A DNA stretch of 57,038 nt from Arthrobacter sp. (lineage in GTDB: Bacteria; Actinomycetota; Actinomycetes; Actinomycetales; Micrococcaceae): the NCBI RefSeq assembly GCF_031179985.1, contig NZ_JAPSHJ010000010.1:1-57038 (forward strand), in the 5' to 3' direction. The position numbers were made by a program, and so were the translations under genes. The notes under the pieces are model-generated. The model was not told the DNA's origin, ran no database searches, and saw only the letters and a list, made by a program, of their open reading frames with translations. This document shows positions 26,648 through 36,716 of this stretch, piece by piece (position 1 is the stretch's first letter; each line of letters begins with the position of its first letter).

Positions 26648-28303
26648 TCAGGCTTCCTGGGGGTTCCTGCCGACATCTTTCGCATCCATGATCCTGTAGG
26701 CGTAACCCTGCTCCGCGAGGAAGCGTTGCCTGCGGGCGGCAAAATCCTGGTCCAGGGTGTCCCGCGCCACCAAAGAATAGAAACGGGCCGACCGGCCATC
26801 CTGTTTCGGCCGGAGGAGCCTGCCCAGACGCTGGGCTTCCTCCTGCCGGGAGCCGAAGGAACCTGAAACCTGGATTGCCACCGAGGCTTCGGGCAGGTCT
26901 ATGGAGAAGTTCGCCACTTTGGAGACCACGAGAGTTGTGATTTCCCCTGATCTGAAGGCATCAAAAAGCTTCTGCCGCTCCCGCACCGGCGTCTCACCTT
27001 TGATCACAGGTGCGTGGAGCCTCTCCGCAATGTCGTCAAGCTGATCGATGTACTGTCCGATCACCAGCAGCTGCTCGCCCTGGTGCAGGGCCACGAGATC
27101 CTCCACAAGCCGGGTTTTCGTTTCTGATGTAGCGCACAGGCGGTACTTGTCGGCGTCGTCGGCCATGGCGTAGGCAACCCGCTCATCGCGGGGAAGATCA
27201 ATCCGGACTTCGACGCAATCCGCGGGAGCAATATAGCCTTGGGCCTCGATGTCTTTCCATGGCGCATCGTAGCGTTTGGGACCAATAAGGCTGAAGACCT
27301 CGCCTTCCCGGCCGTCTTCCCGGACCAGGGTGGCTGTGAGACCCAGGCGGCGGCGGGCCTGGAGATCGGCTGTCATCCGAAAGATCGGGGCGGGCAGCAA
27401 GTGGACTTCGTCATAGATGATGAGGCCCCAGTCATTTCCGTCCACGAGTTCCAGGTGCGGATACAGGCCACCTCGCTTCGTGGTCAGGACCTGGTAGGTG
27501 GCGATGGTGACAGGCCGTACTTCCTTCACGGACCCGGAGTACTCGCCGATCTCTTCCTCAGTGAGTGACGTCCGCTTCAGCAGTTCGTCCTTCCACTGCC
27601 GGGCCGCTACCGTGTTGGTCACCAAAATGAGCGTGGTGGTGGAACTGGTGGCCATGGCCGCCGCGCCAACGATTGTCTTTCCCGCACCACAGGGAAGCAC
27701 GACGACGCCGCTGCCGCCGGCCCAGAAGTTTTCGGTCGCCAATTGCTGGTAGGGCCTGAGCTTCCATCCTGTCTCGTTGAGCAGGATCGGATGCGGCGTT
27801 CCGTCAACGTAGCCTGCGAGGTCTTCAGCGGGCCAGCCGATTTTGAGCAGCAGTTGCTTAAGCTGCCCCCGGGCGGACGAATGGACCACCACCGTCTCGC
27901 CGTCAATCCGGGGGCCGAGCAGCGGCAGGATCTTCTTTGCCCGCGAGACCTCTTCAAGCACGGGGTAGTCGTCGGTGCGCATGACCAACCCATGCTGCGG
28001 GTCCTTCTCCAGGCGCAGGCGCCCGTATCTCGACATTGTTTCCTCGACGTCCACCAGCAGCGAATGCGGCACGGGAAACCGCGAATACTTCAGCAGCGTA
28101 TGAAGGACCTGTTCCGCGTCGAGTCCCGCGGCGCGGGCATTCCAGAGACCCAGGGGAGTGAGGCGGTAGCTGTGGACATGCTCCGGAGCCCGCTCCAGCT
28201 CGGCAAACGCCGCGATTGCATGGCGGGCCTCGGTGGCAAGTTCGTGGTCCACTTCCAGGAGGATGGTCTTATCGCTCTGGACGATTAACGGGCCGTCAGA
28301 CAC
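26648..28303 (-). CDS. XPB/ERCC3-type DNA repair helicase
   Basis: A 551-residue superfamily 2 helicase of the bacterial XPB class, with 3'-5' unwinding activity in characterised relatives. The N-terminal part (about 1-195) holds the damage-recognition-like domain. Helicase motifs follow: Q/I region KLRPYQQLATENFW, Walker A LPCGAGKTIVGAAA, DEVHLLPA (a DEVH box), GLTATLVREDGREGEVF and motif VI QRLGRLLRPK. GTG 28303 gives the usual size of about 550 residues; the frame before it overlaps the upstream gene. It begins 4 nt after the stop of the Ssl2-like partner, a conserved actinobacterial pair (Rv0862c-Rv0861c in M. tuberculosis). Confidence 0.94.
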   Translation of the reverse strand: MSDGPLIVQSDKTILLEVDHELATEARHAIAAFAELERAPEHVHSYRLTPLGLWNARAAGLDAEQVLHTLLKYSRFPVPHSLLVDVEETMSRYGRLRLEKDPQHGLVMRTDDYPVLEEVSRAKKILPLLGPRIDGETVVVHSSARGQLKQLLLKIGWPAEDLAGYVDGTPHPILLNETGWKLRPYQQLATENFWAGGSGVVVLPCGAGKTIVGAAAMATSSTTTLILVTNTVAARQWKDELLKRTSLTEEEIGEYSGSVKEVRPVTIATYQVLTTKRGGLYPHLELVDGNDWGLIIYDEVHLLPAPIFRMTADLQARRRLGLTATLVREDGREGEVFSLIGPKRYDAPWKDIEAQGYIAPADCVEVRIDLPRDERVAYAMADDADKYRLCATSETKTRLVEDLVALHQGEQLLVIGQYIDQLDDIAERLHAPVIKGETPVRERQKLFDAFRSGEITTLVVSKVANFSIDLPEASVAIQVSGSFGSRQEEAQRLGRLLRPKQDGRSARFYSLVARDTLDQDFAARRQRFLAEQGYAYRIMDAKDVGRNPQEA

Positions 28304-28307
28304 TGGT

Positions 28308-30815
28308 CTATTCCTCTGCTGGTTCAACGTCGATAATGCGGTGGATGGAGAGAACCCGCTCAATTTCTTTGTGGGGGTCGAACACACGGACCCTGCCGCC
28401 GGATACAGCTACGGGAACAACCGTTTCCCTGTTCGCATTCCCGAGGTTGTCCACAATGTTCATCGTGACGCGTTGCTTAAGCCGGATCGCCTTTTGGAGC
28501 GTTTCCAGCCCGAGTTGAGTGACCTCTTCACTGTTATTGCGCCCTTCTGCCAGGCCTTTTGTCCGGGAGTCCCCCGGAGCGGTTGATTGCCGGCCGCCGT
28601 TTTCACTGCGGTCCTGCCGGAGAACCGCGAGCTGGGCGTTCACATCCGATTCCGGTGGTGCTGTTCTGGGCGCCGTATATACAGGTACCCCACTGCCGGC
28701 CACCGCGGTGGTGCGCCGCAACCGGACGACGGCAGCCTCGTGGTCTTCCAGAGCTGGAGAGAGACCCAAGTCCCGCAGAACCTGGGCGGTCTCCCGGGGA
28801 GTGGAGGACGAAACGAGGACTGTCGGGGCGAGCCGGACCAGACCCAGGCCGGAAGCGTTGGAGTTGTCGAGCAGCTCGAGGAGAGCGTCTTCATCATCGG
28901 CCTGGATGAAACTGGCCGCCGCGCCAACACGCAGCTTCCCGTGCCTGGCAGCGGTATCTTCCACCAGGTACTGCAGCGGCTGGGGGACCGCCGTCGCGGA
29001 ATGACTGCGCAGGAACTCCATGAGCGTGGAGGCGTCCATGCCGGCGTCGAGGGCGCGGCGGATGGATGGTACGGAGAAGCGGTAGATGGTTGCCGGTCCT
29101 TGGCCTTCGGCATCAGCCATCACAAGGAGCTTTTCGCTGAGTTCCGGCGCAAGATAGCCAGGCGCAACAGCCGTAAGGTCCGCTTGCAGGAGCACGTGGT
29201 TCAGGGCTGCCGGCAGGTGCTCTCCCAGAGTATCGAGAGCATCGTCAGGCCGGCCTGAGGCCATGGCAGCGCCAAGTTGACTGAGTGCCCCGGATCCGAT
29301 CAGGCCCAACATCTCGGCCTCGACCAGGACGCCCCGGATCAGGGAGCCGAAGCGACGGGCCATACGGGGCTGGGCCCATTCCGCGCGCTCCAGGACTGCG
29401 GCAGCATCCAGCACCGGGGCCTTCCCGTCAGGCGCCGCAGCCTCAACAGTCAACTCATGGAGTATTTCCAGGATCCGTTTGCGCACGACCGGGGCATCGG
29501 GCCGTTGGGCCTCCGCAGACAGTGCATTGATGACGCTGCCCGCCGCTGCACGGTTTGTTGCCGCTCCTTGGGCTGACAAGGGCTGACCGACGAGGGACGG
29601 AGCACGTTCGCTGGCAAGCCAGGCATTGACGAGCCACAGCCACTGCTCCTGGCGGGGAAGCGTTAGCCACTCCAGCTGCGGCGGCTGAACCCACGAAGAA
29701 CTGTCGACGTCGAGCCGTAAGAGCCCGGCGAGGGCGCACAGCTCAACGAGCAGGTTGGCTTGTTGCAGATCAATCCGCAGCGCGTCCGCAAGGCGCCTCA
29801 TTTCGCGTACTCCCACGCCGCCGCTGCGCAGGGTTACCAGAGGTTGGCCACGGACAACGAAGAGCAGCTCCCCGGTCAGGCGGAGGGTTTCGGCGATCGC
29901 TCCAAGGGCGGCGTTGCGGCGCAGCGCCGAGGTGGTGAACCCGAGTTTCGGTACCGGTGGCGTCAGGGTGAAGTGCTCGATGATTGCCCCTCCGCGGAGG
30001 GACATGCCCACGCTGTGGGGGAGTTCCACGTGGGCAGCGTCCAGGGGGACGAGCAGGCCCCTGGCCAAGAGCCAGTCCACAGGCCCGACGTCGTGACCTT
30101 CGTTTGCCAGCGACGTCCGGCGCTGTGCCTGGGGAACAGCTCCCATCGCCCAGTTTCCAAACCGGGCGAGCAGGGCAGTGGTCCGCCCCGGTGCAGAGGC
30201 AAGGATTTCCTGAAGCGACTCAGGTGACGAGGTCCAATGCTGAAGGGAGAGGGCCGCGTCCATAGGGGTCGTGGCGGGGTGGATCTCTGCACCTGCTGCC
30301 CGCAGCTCTGCCACTATCTGCACGACGCGTTGGGAAAAGGCCGGTTGCAGGCGGACCAGTTCTGTATAGCTCCGGCCGAGGCCCGCCGGATAGATTCCAA
30401 CGACGTCCCTGAGGCTCCCAACGGGGAGATAGAAGCGGTGCCTGGTGGCCGCGGGAGGGGCGCCGTGGGGAGGTTCGGCACGTTGCACCAGTGCCAGTTC
30501 TTGAAGCGAGTGCAGCAGCTGCTCAATCACCGAGAGGGTGGAACCGGCGATCACTTTTTTCAGGACCGGGGCGGAGGCGCTGTGGCCGGTGTCAGTGTTG
30601 GTGCACAGGTGCAGTGCCTCCAGCACCTGCATCTGGGGCCGGTTCAGCCGCTCCAAGGCACGCTGGACGCTGACCCTGCCGCTGGCACGGGCCGCCAAGG
30701 CTGAGAAATCCGGTACGCCAGGAGAGATGAGGTCCGGTCGCGCGGAGAAAAGAGCCCGCAACGATTCATCGCTGCGTGCCTCCAATTCCTTGCTGAGCGC
30801 GCGAATAAGGGACAT
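28308..30815 (-). CDS. Helicase-associated protein with XPB/Ssl2-like N-terminal domain
   Basis: An 835-residue protein of the kind encoded next to actinobacterial XPB helicases. It starts with a helical segment (SLIRALSKELEARSDESLRALFSARPDL) and winged-helix-like repeats (SVQRALERLNRPQMQVLEALHLC). Its C-terminal half has the XPB/Ssl2 N-terminal-like region (about 560-640, PLQYLVEDTAARHGKLRVG … SFIQADDEDALLELLDN) and a WYL-like final stretch (RLKQRVTMNIVDNLGNANRETVVPVAVSGG). No helicase motifs are present, so it is a probable partner or regulator of the helicase. ATG 30815 lacks a Shine-Dalgarno; TAACGT lies 7 nt upstream, consistent with a leaderless message. The function is not established. 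Confidence 0.84.
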   Translation of the reverse strand: MSLIRALSKELEARSDESLRALFSARPDLISPGVPDFSALAARASGRVSVQRALERLNRPQMQVLEALHLCTNTDTGHSASAPVLKKVIAGSTLSVIEQLLHSLQELALVQRAEPPHGAPPAATRHRFYLPVGSLRDVVGIYPAGLGRSYTELVRLQPAFSQRVVQIVAELRAAGAEIHPATTPMDAALSLQHWTSSPESLQEILASAPGRTTALLARFGNWAMGAVPQAQRRTSLANEGHDVGPVDWLLARGLLVPLDAAHVELPHSVGMSLRGGAIIEHFTLTPPVPKLGFTTSALRRNAALGAIAETLRLTGELLFVVRGQPLVTLRSGGVGVREMRRLADALRIDLQQANLLVELCALAGLLRLDVDSSSWVQPPQLEWLTLPRQEQWLWLVNAWLASERAPSLVGQPLSAQGAATNRAAAGSVINALSAEAQRPDAPVVRKRILEILHELTVEAAAPDGKAPVLDAAAVLERAEWAQPRMARRFGSLIRGVLVEAEMLGLIGSGALSQLGAAMASGRPDDALDTLGEHLPAALNHVLLQADLTAVAPGYLAPELSEKLLVMADAEGQGPATIYRFSVPSIRRALDAGMDASTLMEFLRSHSATAVPQPLQYLVEDTAARHGKLRVGAAASFIQADDEDALLELLDNSNASGLGLVRLAPTVLVSSSTPRETAQVLRDLGLSPALEDHEAAVVRLRRTTAVAGSGVPVYTAPRTAPPESDVNAQLAVLRQDRSENGGRQSTAPGDSRTKGLAEGRNNSEEVTQLGLETLQKAIRLKQRVTMNIVDNLGNANRETVVPVAVSGGRVRVFDPHKEIERVLSIHRIIDVEPAEE

Positions 30816-30825
30816 CAGTCCAACG

Positions 30826-31056
30826 TTACCGCCCGGACGACTTTCCTGCCCTCCGGCGGACCACTCCGTCTGCAATCAGGGCCAGCATCAGCAGGAACGC
30901 GAGCGGTAAGCCATACAGCGCCGTCGAAGTAATCCAGACGGGTGCAACAATGCCTGCAAAAGCCAGGGCCATAACGGAGCCCACTGCAATCAGGGACAGA
31001 AAGGCCATGGCAGCGGCCAATATCTGGAAGGGCCGCTGGAAGCGGGAGGGAATCAT
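30826..31056 (-). CDS. Small two-helix membrane protein
   Basis: A 76-residue hypothetical protein with two predicted membrane helices (about 12-38 LAAAMAFLSLIAVGSVMALAF and 42-64 ITSTALYGLPLAFLLMLALIA) and a basic C-terminus (RRRAGKSSGR), which suggests both ends face the cytoplasm. I do not recognise the family. ATG 31056 has no ribosome-binding site but TAGCGT stands 6 nt upstream, so the message may be leaderless. It lies 10 bp upstream of the helicase-associated gene, on the same strand, and is divergent from the cold-shock-domain gene. A small membrane protein at this place is common in actinobacterial versions of the locus, but its role is unknown. Confidence 0.7.
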   Translation of the reverse strand: MIPSRFQRPFQILAAAMAFLSLIAVGSVMALAFAGIVAPVWITSTALYGLPLAFLLMLALIADGVVRRRAGKSSGR

Positions 31057-31228
31057 GATGCAACGCTAACAGCCCGGCTCCGGAGGGCTGAAAGCAGGAA
31101 ACAGGGGCCTGGCAGGATAATGTTGACCTAACAGACCAATATGGATCAGGCGTCATGCCCAAACCCGCCAAATTAGCGGCGGCGGACAGCTGTTTCCCAG
31201 TCGCAGAAGAATGAAGAAGGTTGATTGC

Positions 31229-31612
31229 ATGCCCACCGGCAAGGTCAAGTGGTACGACAAGGACAAAGGTTTCGGTTTCCTTGCAGGGGAAGATGGCCAA
31301 GAGGTGTTCCTGCCCAAGTCTTCGCTGCCCGAGGGCATCACGGAACTCAAGGCTGGGACACGTGTTGAGTTCGGCGTCGCCGATGGACGGAAGGGCGCCC
31401 AAGCCTTGGGCTTGCGTGTCCTGGATAAGACGCCGTCCATCGCGAAGGCCAAGCGCACCAATGCAAAGGACCTGGCGCCTGTGGTCCAGGACCTGGTGAC
31501 CGTACTGGACAACCTCTCGGGAACGCTTTCTGCCGGGAAGTACCCGGAGGGTAACAAGGGCAAGGCCATTGCCGCTGCCCTGCGTAAGGTCGCCGACGAG
31601 CTGGACGCTTAA
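31229..31612 (+). CDS. Cold-shock-domain protein with C-terminal extension
   Basis: A 127-residue protein. The first 65 residues are a cold-shock domain (MPTGKVKWYDKDKGFGFLAG, RNP1 as KGFGFL, RNP2 as VFLPKSSL), followed by a helical extension of about 60 residues (NAKDLAPVVQDLVTVLDNLSG … KAIAAALRKVADELDA). The RNP2 segment lacks the usual VHFS and has LPKSS, so nucleic-acid contacts may differ. ATG 31229 with GAAGG 8 nt upstream is the start; an upstream ATG at 31211 has none. The DUF3027 gene follows 9 nt later, a conserved actinobacterial pairing that suggests linked function. Confidence 0.9.
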   Translation: MPTGKVKWYDKDKGFGFLAGEDGQEVFLPKSSLPEGITELKAGTRVEFGVADGRKGAQALGLRVLDKTPSIAKAKRTNAKDLAPVVQDLVTVLDNLSGTLSAGKYPEGNKGKAIAAALRKVADELDA

Positions 31613-31621
31613 GGCCCCCAC

Positions 31622-32257
31622 ATGACTTCGGAATCCGATCAGACTGAATCAAAGCCTGCGAAACGACGTACAGGCGTGCCGGTCTGGCGTACCGGAAAAC
31701 CGGATGCGCTTCTGGCTGCGGCCGTGGATGTTGCCAGGACAGCAGTAGAGGGCATCGCACCGGCCTCGCAGATCGGTAGGCATCTGGCAGCCCGGACGGA
31801 AGGGGACCGTGTTGTCACGCACCTTTTCGAATCGAAGCTTGCCGGCTACCAGGGCTGGCAGTGGTACGCCGTTCTGACAAGGAACTCCCGGTCCAAGACC
31901 GTAACCGTCAATGAGCTGGGCCTGCTTCCATCCGAAGACTCGATTCTGGCCCCTGAATGGGTTCCCTGGGCGGAGCGGGTGCGCCCCGAGGACGCCCGCC
32001 AAGACGATGAGATCGTCAGCGAAGAACATTACGAAGAAGCGGACACCGGGATTGACGCTGCGGCAAAGGGGCTGATCGCCGCGGCAGTGGCTGACGCTGT
32101 GCCGGAAGTTGCCGATCCAGAGACGGTGCCCTCCCCGGAGTCCCCGCAGTCTTTCGATGAGGATGAGTCCTTTAATGAGGCTGTGCCCGTTGATCAGGCT
32201 GAGCCCGTCGATGAGCCTTTCGATGAGGCCGGCCCGTCCGCTGAGGGAACCGTTTAG
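31622..32257 (+). CDS. DUF3027 family protein
   Basis: A 211-residue protein. The conserved DUF3027 core is in the first 125 residues: PDALLAAAVDVARTAVEGI, IGRHLAARTEGDRVVTHLFES, GYQGWQWYAVLTRNSR and NELGLLPSEDSILAPEWVPWAERVRPED. The C-terminal 80 residues are acidic and low-complexity with repeated VPVDQAEPVDEPFDEAG-like units, probably disordered. No catalytic motif is recognised and the function is unknown. It is translationally close to the cold-shock-domain gene (9-nt gap) and is followed by a strong bidirectional terminator. Confidence 0.86.
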   Translation: MTSESDQTESKPAKRRTGVPVWRTGKPDALLAAAVDVARTAVEGIAPASQIGRHLAARTEGDRVVTHLFESKLAGYQGWQWYAVLTRNSRSKTVTVNELGLLPSEDSILAPEWVPWAERVRPEDARQDDEIVSEEHYEEADTGIDAAAKGLIAAAVADAVPEVADPETVPSPESPQSFDEDESFNEAVPVDQAEPVDEPFDEAGPSAEGTV

Positions 32258-32267
32258 CCAAAGACGG

Positions 32268-32317
32268 CGACGGCGCCGCCGGACGTGAACCGGGCGGCGC
32301 CGTCGGACGCTGTCTTT
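32268..32317. terminator. Bidirectional terminator between DUF3027 gene and serC
   Basis: A perfect 13-bp stem (CGACGGCGCCGCC 32268-32280 with 32293-32305) around a 12-nt loop, with a T-rich tract (TCTTTATGTCTTTTTT from about 32313) on the plus side. It ends the DUF3027 transcript and may also stop the convergent serC message. Confidence 0.85.
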
Positions 32318-32344
32318 ATGTCTTTTTTCTGCAGGACTTGCGTG

Positions 32345-33637
<1,293 letters not shown>

Positions 33638-33788
33638 TTATCCGGAGTAGTTCAAAATACGTTAAGCTGGCCTGACGTACAGCACAGGGGCCGGGGTGCG
33701 CTGCGGAGGCCCCACGGGACCGCCGGCACTGTCCGGCATGAGGTACGGCTGACGGACGCAAGATACTGAGCTCGAGGAGCTGAGCTGG

Positions 33789-34484
33789 ATGACGGATCTG
33801 ATCGATACAACGGAGATGTATCTTCGGACGATTTTGGAGCTTGAAGAAGAAAACATTGTGGCGCTTCGTGCCCGCATTGCAGAGCGCCTGCGTCATTCGG
33901 GGCCCACGGTCTCGCAGACGATTGGGCGGATGGAGCGGGACGGGCTTGTGGTTGTTTCGGGTGACCGCCATCTGGAGCTGACTGAAACAGGCCGGAAACG
34001 CGCCACTGAAGTTATGCGCAAGCATCGCCTGGCCGAGCGCCTCCTCGCCGATGTGATCGGTCTGGACTGGGCATACGTTCACGATGAAGCATGCCGCTGG
34101 GAGCATGTAATGAGTGAGCGGGTGGAACGTCGGATCTACGAAATGCTCAACCATCCAACGGAATCCCCCTACGGGAACCCCATCCCCGGGCTCGCTGCAC
34201 TGGGCGGGGACGCCTCGCAGCCTCTCAGCGACGGGGCAGTTAATCTCCTGGTGGCCATGTCGGGCTACCGGGTCAACTCCAATGTCCGGATCAGCAGGCT
34301 TGCCGAACCGATCCAGGTGGAGCCCGAACTTCTCGTTCAGTTGGACGAAGGCGGCATCCGGCCCGGGGCAACCATTTCGCTGGAGCGAGTGGGCGAATAC
34401 ATCTCAGTGCGCGTGCCGGACATCGAGGGTGCGCTGGAACTGCCGCCAGAAGTTGCGGCTCACGTGTTTGTTACGGTCAGCTGA
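33789..34484 (+). CDS. Iron-dependent repressor, DtxR/IdeR family
   Basis: A 231-residue metal-dependent regulator with all three family domains. The winged-helix DNA-binding domain (1-72) has [16 protein letters not shown] and the recognition helix in [19 protein letters not shown]. The dimerisation/metal domain (73-140) includes the anchor and primary-site residues in [33 protein letters not shown]. The SH3-like domain runs from about 150 to 231. With Fe(II) bound it represses iron-uptake genes and may activate storage. A matching iron box sits upstream of the siderophore-interacting gene at 12806-12824, and dps ends at the left border. GAGGAG lies about 9 nt before ATG 33789. Confidence 0.93.
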   Translation: MTDLIDTTEMYLRTILELEEENIVALRARIAERLRHSGPTVSQTIGRMERDGLVVVSGDRHLELTETGRKRATEVMRKHRLAERLLADVIGLDWAYVHDEACRWEHVMSERVERRIYEMLNHPTESPYGNPIPGLAALGGDASQPLSDGAVNLLVAMSGYRVNSNVRISRLAEPIQVEPELLVQLDEGGIRPGATISLERVGEYISVRVPDIEGALELPPEVAAHVFVTVS

Positions 34485-34543
34485 CCACCGTCATCAGCGA
34501 CCGCCGGGACAGTGTGCGTGGAAGCAGACCAAATATAACGAAA

Positions 34544-34573
34544 TTATTACTGCGCCATTTAATCGCCTATAGT
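34544..34573 (+). promoter_or_regulatory. Probable promoter of the first c-di-AMP riboswitch transcript
   Basis: TATAGT (34568-34573) is a good -10 box in an A/T-rich stretch; the -35 is weak (TTATTA at 34544-34549, 18 nt away). It precedes the riboswitch by about 30 nt. The stretch 34485-34543 shows no gene. Confidence 0.45.
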
Positions 34574-34589
34574 TGAGCACTAGCGCCGA

Positions 34590-34845
34590 TACTAAAGCGT
34601 TACCTGATTTGAAGCCGAGCTCTGCCAGCAGATCAGGTGCACGAGTCCCCTACTGGCAGAGGTGGAGGAACCACAACCGGCTGTTGAGAAACAGCCTTGG
34701 GGTGAAGTCCGCCAGCAGCAAGCACACCAACGAAGGCTCCCTCTTGGGGTTCCTTTGTGCCTGAACGCTTGCGTGGCGGACCGGATCTTTGCACTCTCTG
34801 ATCCGAATCCGACAGCTAACTTCGCAGGCTACCCAGAGAGGAAGA
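34590..34845 (+). promoter_or_regulatory. Cyclic di-AMP riboswitch (ydaO/yuaA type) before the M23 peptidase gene
   Basis: The hallmark 3' block CCGAATCCGACAGCTAAC-TTCG-CAGGC (34803-34829), TTGGGGTGAAGTCC and the 5' CTCTGCCAG/CTGGCAGAG helix identify the ydaO class. In Actinobacteria this class commonly precedes wall-hydrolase genes, and c-di-AMP usually turns them off. The last helix pairs CTCTCTG (34794-34800) with CAGAGAG (34834-34840). The second arm overlaps the Shine-Dalgarno GAGAGGAAG of the gene that starts at TTG 34849, so ligand binding could directly hide the ribosome-binding site. Confidence 0.92.
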
Positions 34846-34848
34846 CCT

Positions 34849-35676
34849 TTGACCACCCAGAATGCCAGGGGCCGTCGCCGTGCGACAGGTCCTGCTTTGG
34901 AGCTGCAAGTATCCGAAGCTGTCGCCGCCGCTGGCCGTCCCCGCGACCCGCACCGGGACGCACGCCGCAAACGCAGCCCTTTTCGTCAGGTCACAGAATT
35001 CGCCGGCGCCAGTGGCGTAGGTCAAAAGGCAGGCATCGCCCTGGCGGCCACGGGCTTGATCCTCACAGTCACCGTTCCGGTTACAAGTCCCATGACGGCC
35101 ACGGGGGGCGTCGGTTCCACGGAGGCTGCACTTTCCGCCTCTGTCCAGCCTGAAGTCTCCGCAGCTGCGGGCGCAAAGGTTGATTTCAGCCGCAGTACCG
35201 TTTCCACCACCGGTGATCCCGACGGCAAGCTCAAGCAGCTCCTCAGCGCACAGTCCGCTGGCAGCGTCAGTCGGGCAGCGTCAGCCGGAAGCCTTGGAGC
35301 TCCGCTGGACACCCTCATCACAGCCTCCCCCTTCGGTTACCGCGTCAGTCCCATCACCGGCGGTTATGGAGAATTCCACCGAGGGCAGGACTACGCGGCC
35401 CAGTGTGGGACCGCCGTCCATGCAGCAGCAAGCGGGACGGTCACCTTTACTGGCTGGCATCCTTACGGCGGCGGAAACCGCGTGGTTATCGACCACGGCA
35501 ACGGACTTGAGACCACCTACAACCACTTGTCCTCAATCGACGTCCAGACGGGCCAGAAGGTCACCCGCGGGGACACCGTGGCGTTGAGCGGGACCACCGG
35601 GGCGTCCACTGGCTGCCACCTCCACTTCGAAGTGATGGTCAACGGCGACGTCGTAGATCCAACGGGCTGGCTCTGA
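34849..35676 (+). CDS. Secreted M23-family peptidoglycan endopeptidase
   Basis: A 275-residue protein. The first 58 residues are basic and hydrophilic, followed by a hydrophobic export segment GVGQKAGIALAATGLILTV (about 57-75). The C-terminal LytM/M23 domain has the zinc ligands H177 and D181 (FHRGQDYAAQCG), H226 (YNHLSS) and H259 in GCHLHFEV. It would cut peptide cross-links of peptidoglycan. The start is TTG 34849 with GAGAGGAAG upstream; the frame before it lies in the riboswitch. Expression is probably lowered by c-di-AMP through the leader. The atypical late signal segment is shared with the next two genes. Confidence 0.9.
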   Translation: MTTQNARGRRRATGPALELQVSEAVAAAGRPRDPHRDARRKRSPFRQVTEFAGASGVGQKAGIALAATGLILTVTVPVTSPMTATGGVGSTEAALSASVQPEVSAAAGAKVDFSRSTVSTTGDPDGKLKQLLSAQSAGSVSRAASAGSLGAPLDTLITASPFGYRVSPITGGYGEFHRGQDYAAQCGTAVHAAASGTVTFTGWHPYGGGNRVVIDHGNGLETTYNHLSSIDVQTGQKVTRGDTVALSGTTGASTGCHLHFEVMVNGDVVDPTGWL

Positions 35677-35726
35677 TTCAGATGATGGATTACTCTCATA
35701 TTTCTGTGACATGCCGTGACCTGAAT

Positions 35727-35755
35727 GTGACATTCAATCCAAAGTCCTGTACCGT
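35727..35755 (+). promoter_or_regulatory. Promoter of the second c-di-AMP riboswitch transcript
   Basis: GTGACA (35727-35732) and TACCGT (35750-35755), 17 nt apart, match -35 (5 of 6) and the conserved bases of -10. Transcription would start near 35762, just before the first hairpin of the leader. Nothing gene-like lies in 35677-35726. Confidence 0.7.
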
Positions 35756-35763
35756 CTAAACCA

Positions 35764-35979
35764 CGCCAACTTTTCCGAAGTTGGCGCTCTTGAGTGGATT
35801 GCCTAACTCTGCCACCGCTCAAGGTCCGTTCGCATTACATCGTCTGGCAGAGGCGGGGGAACCAATTTTGGTCTTCGAAAGAAGACCTTGGGGTTAAGTC
35901 GCGAAGCTTCTCAGGAAGCCAAGTGGCCGGGTGACTCCCATCCGAATCCGACAGCTCACCTCGTAGGCATTGGGAGAGG
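35764..35979 (+). promoter_or_regulatory. Cyclic di-AMP riboswitch (ydaO/yuaA type) before the NlpC/P60 gene
   Basis: It opens with a perfect 9-bp hairpin (CGCCAACTT 35764-35772 with 35778-35786). The class signature CCGAATCCGACAGCTCACC-TCGTAGGC lies at 35942-35968, with CTTGGGGTTAAGTC upstream. The last helix pairs CTCCCA (35935-35940) with TGGGAG (35971-35976); this arm begins the Shine-Dalgarno GGGAGAGG of the gene starting at GTG 35988, as in the first copy. Ligand binding should therefore repress translation. Confidence 0.92.
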
Positions 35980-35987
35980 CTACTTTC

Positions 35988-36701
35988 GTGTCTTCACGCC
36001 ACAATGCTGCGCGCCACCGTGCTCAATCGGTGCGCATGAACCCCTTGGGTTCCGTGTCTAAAGCCGTTGCTAACAACGCGGGAACCGTTGGTCGCCAAGC
36101 TGCTGTCATTGCAGCTGCTTCAGGGCTCATTCTTGCTGCCGGCCTGCCAGCCAATGCGGCGGAGGGCAATCCTGGAGTTGCCGCCACCGCGGAATCGGGC
36201 TCACAGGCCACTCAGATCGCGGTAACCGCCGAGCCAACCGCCAAGGTTGTGTTTGAGCGTCCCTCCGTGACCACCGAGGCAGCGCCGAAGATCGAGCCTG
36301 TCCAGGCGCAGTCCGAGGAGCCGGCAATCGAGCTGGCTGCCACCACCGACAAGCCAGCCGCCTCGTCAGCTGCCGCATCGGGCTTGGCAGCAATCGCCTA
36401 CACCGGCATCGGCAGCCCCTACCTTTGGGGCGGCACCACTCCCAGCGGCTGGGACTGCTCAGGCTTTACCCAGTGGGTCTACGCCCAGGCCGGCATCAGC
36501 ATCCCCCGTACGAATGCCTGGACGTCCATGGCGCCCACTTCCACTCCCGCCCCCGGTGACCTCGTCATGCAAAACGGCGGTGCCCACGTTGGTATCTACG
36601 TTGGCAACGGCATGATGATCAGCGCGCTTAACCCCTCGCAGGGCACCATCCTGCACGCGGTGTCTGCAACAGGCACCTCCTCGTTTTACACCCTTCGCTA
36701 A
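35988..36701 (+). CDS. Secreted NlpC/P60-family peptidoglycan hydrolase
   Basis: A 237-residue wall hydrolase. After a basic N-terminus comes the export segment VGRQAAVIAAASGLILAAG-LPANAAE (about 34-59), a linker of about 75 residues, and a C-terminal NlpC/P60 domain. The catalytic cysteine is C157 (GWDCSGFTQWVY) and the histidine H200 (GGAHVGIYVG). Such enzymes cleave the D-Glu-diaminopimelate (or lysine) bond of the stem peptide. GTG 35988 with GGGAGAGG is the start; an upstream ATG at 35970 overlaps the riboswitch. Synthesis is probably repressed by c-di-AMP. A third related gene follows 102 bp later. Confidence 0.92.
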   Translation: MSSRHNAARHRAQSVRMNPLGSVSKAVANNAGTVGRQAAVIAAASGLILAAGLPANAAEGNPGVAATAESGSQATQIAVTAEPTAKVVFERPSVTTEAAPKIEPVQAQSEEPAIELAATTDKPAASSAAASGLAAIAYTGIGSPYLWGGTTPSGWDCSGFTQWVYAQAGISIPRTNAWTSMAPTSTPAPGDLVMQNGGAHVGIYVGNGMMISALNPSQGTILHAVSATGTSSFYTLR

Positions 36702-36716
36702 GTAACCCGTTCGGGG

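Noticed and set aside
34789..34848. Upstream in-frame extension of the M23 peptidase
   Set aside because: It encodes the conserved 3' block of the c-di-AMP riboswitch; TTG 34849 right after the GAGAGGAAG site is the better start.
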